Shown: piece after piece, positions 54,001-64,000 of the stretch
Numbering within the stretch: position 1 is the first letter of the stretch
How the letters are laid out: each line of letters begins with the position of its first letter
Assembly: GCA_018697195.1 (NCBI GenBank)
Contig: CM031859.1
Span: forward strand, 52,746,828-52,810,827
Reading direction: 5' to 3'
Length of the DNA stretch: 64,000 nucleotides
Source of the DNA: Certhia americana
Lineage: Eukaryota > Chordata > Aves > Passeriformes > Certhiidae
Notes under the pieces: generated by a model
What the model saw: the letters and a program-made list of their open reading frames with translations, nothing else
Database searches by the model: none
Told to the model about the DNA's origin: nothing
Program-made: the position numbers and the translations under genes

Positions 54001-57000
54001 ACAGTAATTGAATCTAAGGGTTAGATCTATTCTAGGCTACCAGTGAAACTGCAGTGTTGTCCTTTCCTCTGCTCTTTATGCTCCATTCATGACATTGGGG
54101 TTGTGAAACTACATAGTGAAGCAGATCAGTTCACAGATACCACAGAAACCGTGTTGTGGGGTTTAGAGGGGTTTTTTGTGATTTTTTGTGGTGTTTTTTC
54201 TTTAGTTTAGTGTATTATTTTTCTGTTGCCACTAGCAGTATCTGACTGGTTGCACAGTTGTTATGATTATGGTGTCTAACAGAAGGGAGTGGGAAAGACA
54301 CAGTGTCACACTGCCTTTTGCTTAGAGCCTACAGCTATAATGGATCAAGTATATTTTTAAACTAACTCAAAACTGCTGAATTAAGAAAATCATTTAAGTA
54401 GGTCCTAGCATTTTCTAGATACATCAAAGTATCAAAGTAAAGTTCAATTTGAAGGCACTTCTGCACTGCAAGCAGATGCAGGTCCTGTTTAATGCAGCCA
54501 TTTATCACTCCTTGGCAGTCAAAGACAGAGCTTATGTGGCCCCAGTGCTTCTGTTACCCCCATGTACTTCTTTATTCAGTTATTGAAAAGTCACCATTGA
54601 TGGTTGTATGGACAGCAACTTCATCATGCACCCCTGAGCCCAATGACCATTTGCATGTGATCCAAAGCTGGATGTCCCATGGCAGGAACTAGCTATGCCA
54701 TGCCATTGGCACCCTGGGAAGCAATTTCTAAGCAAAGGCTTCTCAATACATCTGCAGGCACAACATGTAGTTTTGAACAGTTTTGTCATTCCTCAAAATC
54801 ATTTGCATATTCCAGAAACTGAGGAGTATGCAAGAGTCAGAGGGAAAAAAATCAGTCAGAAAAGTGACTGCAAATGAAAAGATGTGGAGAGATTCAAATA
54901 TCTGTTACTTCATTTTCTAAAACATTTTCCAATATTACGCTCACTTAATCCTGTACTCAGGCCTGTACCCACTGACATGCTAAAACACAATATAAACAGT
55001 AGAATGATTACCCTAAGTTTCTTACCAAAATGGTGTCATTTATTTGTCAAGGTCACATGATTTGAAAGGTTAACTTTTGGTGTAAACCAGAATTCAGTAT
55101 AAGTAGACTAAGTAGTGCAGTATCTCTCTTTGCAGTGGATCTGACATGCCTGCCTTTCTCACTCACAGGACAGACAAGAGGGTTTCTCAGGGCTTGGTGC
55201 TGAAGGCAGTGTGACCTTGCATTTCTCCCACTGAGCTTGCCGTTCCAACCTCCCTATGTTCTAGCTGACCTACAGGCCCTCAATCCTAAAAGCTAGACCT
55301 CAATTTATGGTGAAAAATTACAGTGGAAGAGCTATGAGATTACAATGCCTGTGGTCTCTACTTCAGCTTTTCTTGAGCAGCCCTGGGCCTACCAGGACAG
55401 GAGTGCCCTTCCTAGGGGGACATTTTCTGCCACCCACCTAAGTGCCCTTACTTTTCACAGTCAGTCACAGTTCAATATCCAAGACCTGGAAAGAAAACAA
55501 GCCCATCTGCATTTCTAGTATGCAAACTTCAGGCTTAGGGATCTGCCAGAACAGAAGCCACATCACCACCAACCTAAAGATAATGACTCAAAATAGAGTA
55601 CAACTGCTCATCCAGTCTTCTCACAAGGCATAGTCACAGCCTCAGGATGAGTATTACACCTCAGAACCATTTTCAGAAGCAGTAAGGTGACTACATGCCT
55701 TGAAAATCCCACTTGTTTTTCACCTGAACCATAAAGGTCCCTAAATACATTTATAGTTCTGGCCTTACACATTTTGATGCAAATACCCTATCATTATATG
55801 CCTAGCAAAATTTATGCCAAGATTGTTATTTTAAGGCTGCTAAGAAAAGCAAACAAAAACCTTAGTTTAATGCTTCTCTGAAGTGTTTAACAGATGTTAT
55901 AATATTTTAGAACATGATCATCCCAGAATATATTAGCAGATGACAATTTAAGCATCCCTGTAGTTGAGTTTCACACAGTTTCTTTCTTTTAAAAATCTTT
56001 ATTTGGCTAGAAGATATTTTTGCTTATTCTTTGACATGAAAGAATATGCTGACACCTATACAAAGCTTTAAATATCCCACAAAGTTCAAAACTTTCAGCT
56101 GTTTCATCCTCCAGTCCCCACAATAAATTAAGAATTTTAATTAAATCTATTTCTGCAATAGGATTGTCATAAACTTAGGCAAGTCCCCTCTCAGATACCT
56201 ATTTCCAGAATGAGACTGCACGCACATACATTTATGTAGTTTCCCTTGTGGGTAATGCATCCTCTAAAAAGGATGCTTTTGTTGCCGTTTTTGAACCAAC
56301 AACTTTATTTTATTATAAATTTCCTGTTCTCCCCAGCTTCCCCCAAGCATCACCCCACGAAGGTTTACCTTCCTGGCAAAGGAGCAGAAGGATTAGACTG
56401 GGTCTATCTGACATAGGGGGGAAAGGATTACATGCAGATTAAAATCAGTAATTTACCAGCAAATAATCACTTTGTGTGCAGCAGTTACATAAATCAAGCA
56501 TTGAAACAGGGGCATCCTGGGTTTCACAGGCACCACAGCACCACAGGAGCTCAAGGGAACTGCTTACACAAAGCCCACTGGCAAGTGGCGTGGTGGAGAG
56601 AGCCCTCTCTCTTCCTTCCTCGTATCATGTTTTCTTGGAACTGTAAGACTTTCAAAAGGTTGGCTGAAATGAAATGGAATAAGGGAAATGATTCTTTCCC
56701 AATTGTTGGGTTTAAGCCTTGCAAAATGGACAAGCATAGACAGAGTATCTTGTAAGTCATCAAGAAACAGCATCATGCCAATTTGCTCTTGACTGCTGTG
56801 TTTATGACCTTCACTTTTTCTGTATAAGCTATTAATCTGTAACTTACAAATGTTGTACTGATTACAATATACATAACAAATCTAATAAACTATTTCATGA
56901 TTAAATGAAGACTTCTATTTTTTAAAATGTCATATGTTTATTTAGGAGAGAATCGTTCTGTAAGTAGAAGGAAATATCATGGGAAAATTTCATTACATAG

Positions 57001-60000
57001 CCACTTTAAAACACTCTCACCAAAAATTAATATTGGAATTAATTTCATTTCAGGTAACCCACAGACTTCTTAAATGAGTTTTACAATTCGTAGAAATTTT
57101 TTTGAAGTCATTATTTAAAATTTTATATAATTCTTAATCCCTTCTTCTAGGCTGACCTCATAAATAGCATTCTTTTAAAATTCATAGTACATAAGTGGCT
57201 TATTCAAGAGCTTATTCAAGCTTATTCAAATAATTTTATTTGTAAATGAATTTATTTAGGGTCATAATCATTGTCCTGACTATATTGAATTGGATATCCT
57301 TTGAAAAAGGATTGATGGCACAGAAGCATATTTTTTTTCACACTGCAAAATTAAATTGGAAAATTTTTAACTGAGAAAACAGAATTGTGAATAATCTACT
57401 AGTAAATCTTGAAACCACAAACTTTAAATGACCTTTTATTGCAACAATATGAGATTGAAAATATTAGACAATAATTCTACATAACACACATATTGTTTAA
57501 ATTATTTGTTTAAAATAATTTGGATGTGTAAATAAGTATTTTGGGAAACAAAAGTCTAGTATTTTGGAAAGAAACGCCAAAAACAAATCAAAGAAATGGA
57601 ATGTTCAAAGTTTTGCAAGTAATTTTTTTCCTGTCATGAAAATTCTGGTGGCAATTTAAGGTGGTCTTATGTTTGGCTTTTGTTGTTGCTCCTCTATGTT
57701 TACCAAAAGATCTTTCCCTTTTCCAGTTGTTCATTTCAATTCATTTCCACAAAAATGTTGCAAAAAAAGTGCTGACATTACAGTTCAAAGTTTCTCCATG
57801 CATGTACATCAATAACATCAAGTTTTTTACATTTTGATTTTCTGTGCTTGGCCAGAAGAGAAGGTTAATTCTGTAATCCCAAGATTGCTCAGGGGATGAG
57901 TTTTTCCTTTCCCCTTCCAGGAAGCCCAACTGCCTGTCCCTGCCCAGCCACACAGGCAGGGACACTGGCCAGGGAGCAACCTACAGCAGTTTCTGTTGCA
58001 CCCTTCCAGCACACATATCCATTTCTGGTGAAGGGCTTTAAATTGCAAGACTTGTGAGTTAAAGTTAAAATCACACCCACTGCCAGCAGACCACCTCAGG
58101 ACACCTCTTTAAGAACTACTGCAGCCTTCTGCAGAGCCCAGCCAATGCTGTGGCTGCTCCTCCACCCCAAAGGCTGAGAAACTGCTTTCCTTTTAAGCAT
58201 AACTTTAGAGTTAAAACAAATCTAGGAACTGAGACCTAGCACCTCAATAAATAACAAGCAGTAAATTAATGTCATTAACGTTGATTAATACAGTGGCATA
58301 GAGCATTTTACATGGCAGAAAAGTTAATACTCAACAGCAGAAGCGAGCTCCAGCACACCAAAGGGAGCACAAAACTTGGTACTCCAAACTGTGCTCAGCC
58401 CTTTTGGTTTTTCAAATGCATGCAAAAATTTATTTTTCTTACAACTTTGAAAAGAAATTTAAAGTCCAATAACTGAAAACAGACTTTTTGATATTCTAAA
58501 TAGACCCCACAACTTTATTGCACTACCACTACTGGAAATCATTATTGTCGGGGCCAGCCCAGCTGAATTGCCATGTTTGGTGTGTCCCATTCTTTAGCTT
58601 TACAAGACATGAAAAGGAGGTAGTTATCTATCAAACACTGACATCTGTGCACAGCTGGCCACCTGAGGCTCTCTTTAGAGTCCACAGAGAAATAAGAAAT
58701 TACAGAGTGCTATTCCTTTCTACCCAGTGTAGACATCAAAACCACATCAAATGAACTGCCTCCCCAGAAGTTTATATATAAATGCTATTTTTATCAAGGA
58801 ATGTAACAAGCATGTTTTCTTAAAATACTACTCTCAAGTTAGTTTTCCTTTTCTACTTTTAACTATCAATCCCCTCTCCCTCTGAATTTTATTGAGAATC
58901 GATTTCTAAAATGCTTTCAATGTACTATTTTAAAAACTGTAATAATAACAACAACTGTTTCATTATTATAGATAATTAACTTGAGGTTATTCAAAACCTT
59001 TCAATAATCAATATTTTACATCTTACATTTTAATACTATTATCAGGAATGGCAAGCAACAATTATAGCCCTTAATAGCCAGAGGGAGGTTTAAAAGAATA
59101 GCCAGCAAAATTTTTGCTTTTTTTAGCCAGCTGAAGATCCTTTTGAAGAAAAAAAAGAAAGAATGTTTGTTATCATTTTTTTTGCTGTTCATTTCCTTCT
59201 TAAAGGTATATGAATTCAATTTTACTGCAAGTCTTGTGATAAGTAGCTATGCATATTTTGTAGGGTTTGTTTTAAGCTGTTACTGTTGTAACACACAACT
59301 GTCTCAGATCAAGAAAAAATAAGTATTTATAGTGTTTATGATCAAGAAGGAAGAACAGAATGTCTAACAGTAGGGCAAATAAAAAATACTAATTAATTCT
59401 CACACCCTCCTCCAAACTCCAGAATGCAGGCATACATCTTTTGTGCAGTTTTTCCTTTCTTAACACAGGCAATGGAGAGGGGCTGGATCAGAAAGTGGTA
59501 GACAAGCAATATTGCAAACTGCTAATTCCAGCTTCCTTGTTTATTTATTGTAGTAATTACCAGATATGCTATCTAATAAGAATGGGATAAAGAACAAAAA
59601 TAAAGAAAAACTGCCCTGAAATTTCTGCCCCATCACATAACTTCTGCCAGCAGCAATTCTGCCATCCATCTGGCAAGTAATGACCATTTCCCAAAGAACA
59701 GAATTATAAATAGTTTAGCTCAGCCTATGGTCCTCCTGCAATTAAAGCACTTTGAAAACCCAGCTTAAAAATCTCTGTTTAAGAGCAGCTCTAAAAGTTA
59801 AAGGCTGTACAATTGTCTTCAGAACCAGCTGAATATCATTCCAGCTCTTCAGCATGCAGGGATCCAGATGAAGCCATAGCACTACTCAGGACTCTGCCCA
59901 AGGACCACCATTGGGGTATTCAGAGAGGTATCCTGATTAAAAATGAGGATAAACTGTTTCTCTCTGGTCCTTTTGCTCCCTCTCTTCTCTTCAAGATGTG

Positions 60001-61410
60001 CTTGTTTTCTTTAGTCCCTTCCCTTCAACAAGGCCTGGGCTCAGGGGAGAACTAGAAAAGTTACCCCTTAAGCCTCAACTTTTTTTTTATTCCCAAAATT
60101 ATTTTGCTTTCTACAGTAATGGCATGTGAGATATATATTTATATATGCTTAAAGCTAAGAGTCCCCACTGAGGCTCACAAGCTTTTACAAGATGCTATAA
60201 AAGTATCACATGGCAAAGCAATGATGTGAAGTGAAAAGGTGACCACTGTCCTCTGAGGCCACAGAGAGATATTCTGGATCACAAGTGAAAAAATTGTAGT
60301 TCAAATTTAAATCATCTCCTTCCAGTTCTTTCTGTTATTTCCCCTAATGATACTCCAAAATTTGTTTTTAAATAGTTTTTTTTCAAATTAGACCAAGATT
60401 CCTTAAACCACTAGTATTACTCCATGTTGTAGTTTCATATCTAACACATAACAACCACAATACATTGCAAGAACATCAGTCACATGTTAGTCTTCATACA
60501 GACAATTTTCTAAAGAGCTGGCTTCTTTGTTTTTAAAAACAGAAAAAAAACCCACCCAGATTTAATTTTATCCCTGGGCAGAGATCAGTCCAGAAATAAA
60601 ATACACGCAACAAGCAACCAGGGATTTCATGTATCTGCATGATCTCATGGTAGCTTTGAGGTACTACCTGGATTAATCTTTAACTGACATAATGAAATAA
60701 GAATGTGATTTGACAAACACAGCCAAGCGTGTGTGTTCTGAAGAGAGCAAGCATATAAGAAATTAATATTGATTTCCTCTGAACTAGATTATATTCTTGT
60801 GATTGATTATGTGAGAAAAGCCCACAATACTTACAAAGCCGTTCCCATCTTCATCAAGGAATGGATATGCCTGGAGCAGAGCATTGACAACAATGTTATA
60901 TTGCTGACTGTTTGGATACCTGTGCAAACAAGATGGAGATGGAAAAGAAATATTTGGTTTTCTAGACAGTATTAAACATTGGAGTCTATACTGAGCTACA
61001 TTAAACTATTTCTGGTTATATATCAGGAAATCAATTGCCCTCCAAATAACAAAGGGCATAGCTTAAAGGCCTGCATGAAATCTTTCTATTGGTTTCAGTA
61101 GGTTTCAGGCCCTTAGCCTCCTTTATTTAAGCAAATATATTAGAGAACAGCTTTACATCCATTTGAAAATTTATGCCTTCAGACAAGGCAATGCCCCCAG
61201 ATAAATCTAATGGTGTTTACTTACAGTGATCCTTCTAGGTATTTTGTCATATCTGCTTGTAAAAATTCAATAATCCTTATTCTCATACTGTGATCAGGGC
61301 ATTTTTTTTCTGCTAATATGCACTTGACATCATAAGGGAAGTCTGGCAAAGCATAAGAACTTGTCCACTGCAATGTTTTGTGTTTTGCAAAAAATGATTT
61401 CATGTTTTTT
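38337..61410 (-). CDS. SAMD3: SAMD3 (sterile alpha motif domain-containing protein 3), C-terminal part, seven coding exons
   Basis: Seen: exons 61410-61225, 60919-60835, 53754-53587, 41374-41171, 40784-40613, 38981-38899 and 38654-38337, read on the minus strand, join in one frame (404 residues plus stop) with GT-AG borders throughout. The translation contains FPYDVKCILAEKKCPDHSMR, LLWKRALKDRFKYVRRPIED, LKDILRLFPFLRCPYQ and TPVLEVKNPFNM, which match human SAMD3 as I remember it. Known: SAMD3 has an N-terminal SAM domain and is otherwise poorly characterised, with no established biochemical activity. The human protein is about 520 residues, so roughly 115 residues including the SAM domain should lie beyond 64000. 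It is convergent with L3MBTL3, as in human 6q23. No frameshift or internal stop is seen. Confidence 0.94.
38899..38981 (-). CDS. SAMD3: SAMD3 exon
   Basis: Minus-strand acceptor TTTTGACAG, donor GTAGGA, 83 bases. Reads (Y)MKMTAACLLLPEVFGDDSS, then LFAAVNEE, matching the KMTATCLLLPDVFGDD block of SAMD3. Too short to stand out as an open frame and overlooked without the splice context. Confidence 0.94.
38982..40612 (-). other. SAMD3: SAMD3 intron
   Basis: Between exons 40613-40784 and 38899-38981. No repeats or genes recognised. The smaller introns 38655-38898 and 40785-41170 are likewise featureless. Confidence 0.88.
40613..40784 (-). CDS. SAMD3: SAMD3 exon
   Basis: Minus-strand acceptor TTCTTTAG, donor GTCAGT. 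Reads LFREFQLLTHMDIYKKTVEI, LEIYSENILSLYVVRNNPIN and IMLQENLKQHTEEDVLK. Ends with one base (T) of a Tyr codon, completed by AT at the next exon. The donor is less usual than GTAAGT, but the phase and the family alignment fix it. Confidence 0.94.
41171..41374 (-). CDS. SAMD3: SAMD3 exon
   Basis: Minus-strand acceptor TTCATAG, donor GTAACA, 68 codons in phase 0. Reads EEPAVLKGSAMDLHIKWLNQ, EYMKTQRNWEEVDNRMNVTI, EIRRKMISNKAPLKDILRLF and PFLRCPYQ. The helical HIKW...EIRRKM and PFLRCPYQ blocks match SAMD3. It follows a 12.2 kb intron. Confidence 0.96.
43331..43363 (+). repeat. T33 homopolymer
   Basis: Thirty-three uninterrupted T in the large SAMD3 intron, within a possible degenerate LINE. Confidence 0.95.
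43583..43620 (+). repeat. ACTAGTCTACT triplicate
   Basis: Three copies of ACTAGTCTACT with spacers of one to four bases, in the large SAMD3 intron. Confidence 0.9.
44361..44439. repeat. Two adjacent small inverted repeats
   Basis: GGAGTGC at 44372-44378 (repeated at 44361-44367) pairs with GCACTCC at 44386-44392. Further on, TTCTCACCC at 44421-44429 pairs with GGGTGAGAA at 44431-44439 across one base. In the large SAMD3 intron. Confidence 0.85.
48022..48051 (+). repeat. A30 homopolymer
   Basis: Thirty uninterrupted A in the large SAMD3 intron, between CTGCTC and CCAAACACTGG. No flanking gene-derived sequence recognised. Confidence 0.95.
52137..52163 (+). repeat. Short TA/GT dinucleotide repeat
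   Basis: TATATATATATATA followed by CACGTGTGTGTGT in the large SAMD3 intron, with a CACGTG at the switch. Confidence 0.85.
53587..53754 (-). CDS. SAMD3: SAMD3 exon (basic segment)
   Basis: Minus-strand acceptor CCCACATAG, donor GTAAGA, 56 codons in phase 0. Reads LLWKRALKDRFKYVRRPIED, then DEQVLRNKCKFGHRRGQRRK, then a less conserved end SSFAENKLDDVQGQVE. The cluster KFGHRRGQRRK is strongly basic. Confidence 0.96.
57198..57229 (+). repeat. GCTTATTCAA triplicate
   Basis: GCTTATTCAA starts at 57198, 57210 and 57220; the last two are directly adjacent. Confidence 0.9.
57935..57964. repeat. GC-rich inverted repeat, 10-base perfect arms
   Basis: TGTCCCTGCC (57935-57944) pairs with GGCAGGGACA (57955-57964) around a ten-base loop. 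It is a locally GC-rich island in an AT-rich SAMD3 intron. Confidence 0.92.
60835..60919 (-). CDS. SAMD3: SAMD3 exon
   Basis: Minus-strand acceptor TTTGCACAG, donor GTAAGT, 85 bases. Reads YPNSQQYNIVVNALLQAYPF, then LDEDGNGF, matching the VVNALLQA-PFLDEDG block of SAMD3. Ends in phase 0. Confidence 0.95.
61225..61410 (-). CDS. SAMD3: SAMD3 exon (most 5' one in window)
   Basis: Minus-strand acceptor TTTTACAG, donor GTAAGT. Reads KNMKSFFAKHKTLQWTSSYA, then LPDFPYDVKCILAEKKCPDH, then SMRIRIIEFLQADMTKYLEG and SL. The first base completes a codon from an upstream exon not found in the window. The last two bases (CT) join G of the next exon to give Leu. Confidence 0.95.
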
Positions 61411-64000
61411 CTGTAAAAGAAAAGATTGTATCATCACCATCAAATCTTTCTTCTATGGAAATGCAGGCTGGAGTGAAAGAGAAATAAATGGAAAAACGCA
61501 ACACAAGGGAAAGTTGTTGCTATAGAAATTCAAAGCCTGCTGTCTTTGTTTCTGCATAAAGAATACCTACAAAAGCAGCAATCAATACATAGAGAGTTAA
61601 AAACTAGATGTCAAATGTGGAATGTTATAACCAGCCGACAGTAAAAGGTGCTTCCTATCTGAAAGCAGAAAGCTGAGCAGAAGCCACTGAGGGCTTGCTA
61701 CTGTTGCAAAACATCTTTATCTGTCTTCATTTATAATATGTTTCCTCTCTAGTAAGACAAACAGCTTAATTGAACAAAAACTATATGCGACATTAGTTAA
61801 GGCTGTTCTCCCACAGGGGAAGGAAAGGAAGGGATGAAGGCAGTAATCATCAGCTCAAGTCTGGAGGTAACCAAGCAGCTCCTGTCACAAGAACACCATG
61901 ACCGCTATTTACAGAAGTCACACCCTAGCTGGGGTGAGCTTGAGGCGGGTTATCACCACTGGCTGCCCAAACCCTAATTCTGAAAGAACACAGGGAAAAG
62001 TTGGTCCCAACAGCCAGTTATAATCTCAATACTGTCTTGAGTAGGTTGGCCTATAACTCTCAACCTTTCTGACCTGGTTATGCTGCCACACCGCCTTGCA
62101 TCTTCGAATGTATCTTGTGGGCTATCAAAAACTCTGCATCCCTGATATAACTGCAGCAACCCCAGCCCTACCACAAATGGCAATGCAGTGCTGAGGAAAA
62201 ATATATATAGTTTCAGTACTGTATTGTGCTCCTAACATCAGTAGAAGTACACACAGCACGACCATTTCCCCATGCAAAACAGGTACAAAATGGTCAGGGC
62301 TGCTGTCTTTCCAAGCTCACCAGATTTCATGGGACACACATGGTTACCAGCAGATGCAAAGTGGAGTGAAATTTTGTTACTACATTGCAGTCAAAAGAAG
62401 GCAAAGTTGTGCAAGTAGTGACAACATATCCACATAGACACATTCATGTCCTTTTTTGGTGATAAATTAATATACAAATAGGAAAATAAACCCCAGCTTA
62501 GATTCTGAAATCATTTGAAAATCCCTTCTATGCAAACAAAGTGCAGATGTTTGATGTAGCATCAGTGAGCAGCTATGCAGCTTTTAAGTTTGTATCCTGT
62601 ACCTTCACTGACTTTACTGATGGAAGTGATGTAGCACACAGGCTACAAGTTACTACATAATGTTTTCAACATGCTACCATTTAAAATAGCTCAAAATTTA
62701 CAGTACTTTGCATCTAAACATCACTGAAATTCCTTTTGTTGGTAATACCACTGAAGCTGAAAAGCCATTTAAAAAAGTTGCAGAGTTTACAGCAGGTTCC
62801 ATTTGGGCACACTGGACTACATTCAGTTACCTGAGAAAATACATTTTTCTTGCAGTTGGGATGGCTAATAATCAGGGAATCATGGCAACTCTCCCATCCA
62901 CCAGTCCCTTCACACTTGCCACAGCAACAAAAATACTCCAAATTTTATTTATCTTCATTTACTTTACCTACCACAAAGTAATTCCTTCCTCTCCAAATGC
63001 AATCCAAAATTCCTCTGGTCTCCACAGTGCATGAAATTAAATATTTTACTAGTTTTAGCTGGACTCATTGGTGTTGGGAAGTCATGTTAAACATGTGCTG
63101 TAATATTTTACAATGAAACACAAGTTTATTTTAAAAGAGACACAACTCTACATAAACTTTATCCTCAGAAATGCTCACATGCGCACTTGTTTAACTGAAA
63201 GAACAGTTCAGTTCAGCTGTAATGCTGTTCTCCACAATCAAGAAAGGTCTTGACTTTATACATAAATCCCAGTCCACTTACTGTTTTGAGATTTAGCCAC
63301 AAATATATGTAGCCTGTTTCTAGCCATACCTCTTCTAGCTAACCTGAGGCAGAAATTAGATCAAAATTTTGAAACTGCAAAAAATACCTCAAAAAAAATC
63401 TCAAAATCTCAAGTTACATCTTTTCTTGTCTCTCAGTTCCTGAGATTTGATTCCACAGCTAAATCAATACAATGGCTAGTTCAGGCAAAATTTCAGAGTC
63501 CCTCTTTCGCTGCTGTCTCACATGTCTGACTTGCATCCCTTTCTTACTGGTACTAGGAATCCTGCAGCGAGTTACAAGGAGCTACAGTGACAAACTTCTT
63601 AATTATTCTTTTCATTTAGTTTTCTCACAGTTTAAGTCCCCAAAATGGCTTCCTATGAGGTGAAACAAATACCAATTCAGATGAAGCAAGCTGGTCTCTC
63701 TATACTTAGCTGCAGTACAGAACTGCACCCTAAGAAGCACCTCCTCAGCAAGACAACTATTCATAGAGCTTTTACCACTCAGCTTTTGTAGATTGCCACT
63801 TTAATGTGCTCAGTCACAGTCCTGTCTCTCACAGCTATTTCCTTCTTTGTCTCCATTGTAACCTTACTCTGCTCATGCACAGCATGTTCACTGAGACATG
63901 AAGCTATAAAGTAGTGTTATTTTGGGAAGAACTATTTGTCTCCTTTAAATGGAAGCTTCACAACAAACCAACCAAACAAACAAAAAAAACCCAAACAACA
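61411..64000 (-). other. SAMD3: SAMD3 intron (3' part), upstream exons not found
   Basis: Looked for the SAM-domain and linker exons on the minus strand and found none. The window ends in an AAAC-rich patch (63960-64000). The SAM domain should lie further on. Confidence 0.7.

Larger units (their letters stand above)
53755..60834 (-). other. SAMD3: SAMD3 intron (7.1 kb)
   Basis: Holds the GCTTATTCAA triplicate, the GC-rich hairpin at 57935 and G/T-rich DNA at 54165-54215. No gene or recognisable transposon. The short intron 60920-61224 shows nothing. Confidence 0.88.

Noticed and set aside
62714..62941. Cys-rich 75-codon minus-strand frame upstream of SAMD3 exons
   Set aside because: The Cys spacing fits no finger family and it does not resemble the SAMD3 N-terminus.

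Overview
The window looks like chromosomal DNA from a bird. It is AT-rich and intron-dominated, with no bacterial gene organisation. It carries CR1 LINE fragments of the avian type, and two split genes whose exons can be read by eye and match vertebrate L3MBTL3 and SAMD3. The species cannot be named from the sequence. No promoter, CpG island, RNA gene, CRISPR array or prokaryote-type mobile element was seen.

Layout: positions 1-34731 hold the 3' half of L3MBTL3 on the + strand. Ten coding exons encode the third MBT repeat, a C2HC zinc finger, a variable linker and the C-terminal SAM domain, with the stop at 34729-34731. The 5' exons (N-terminus, MBT1 and MBT2) lie before the window. Positions 34732-38336 are the convergent intergenic/3'UTR zone, with several AATAAA signals on both strands. 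Positions 38337-61410 hold seven coding exons of SAMD3 on the - strand, reading from 61410 down to the stop at 38337-38339. The N-terminal SAM domain of SAMD3 was not found and should lie beyond 64000. Every junction follows GT-AG and all phases join without a frameshift: 1191 coding bases after the split first codon for L3MBTL3 and 1215 for SAMD3. Both genes therefore look intact over the part visible here.

The tail-to-tail arrangement of L3MBTL3 and SAMD3 is the same as I recall for human chromosome 6q23, so this is conserved synteny. L3MBTL3 is a chromatin reader of methyl-lysine. SAMD3 is a poorly characterised SAM-domain protein. Both carry a SAM domain, but nothing here shows that they work together.

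The remaining sequence is intron. It contains decayed CR1 copies (one still showing the C-terminal end of the CR1 reverse-transcriptase ORF), homopolymer tracts, a GT-rich strand-asymmetric tract, several near-perfect inverted repeats and small tandem duplications. The most interesting items are a symmetric 165-base L3MBTL3 exon that I cannot match to the human protein I remember, a diverged direct repeat flanking the last L3MBTL3 exon, and a back-to-back pair of polyadenylation signals between the convergent genes. I found no convincing undescribed biological system.
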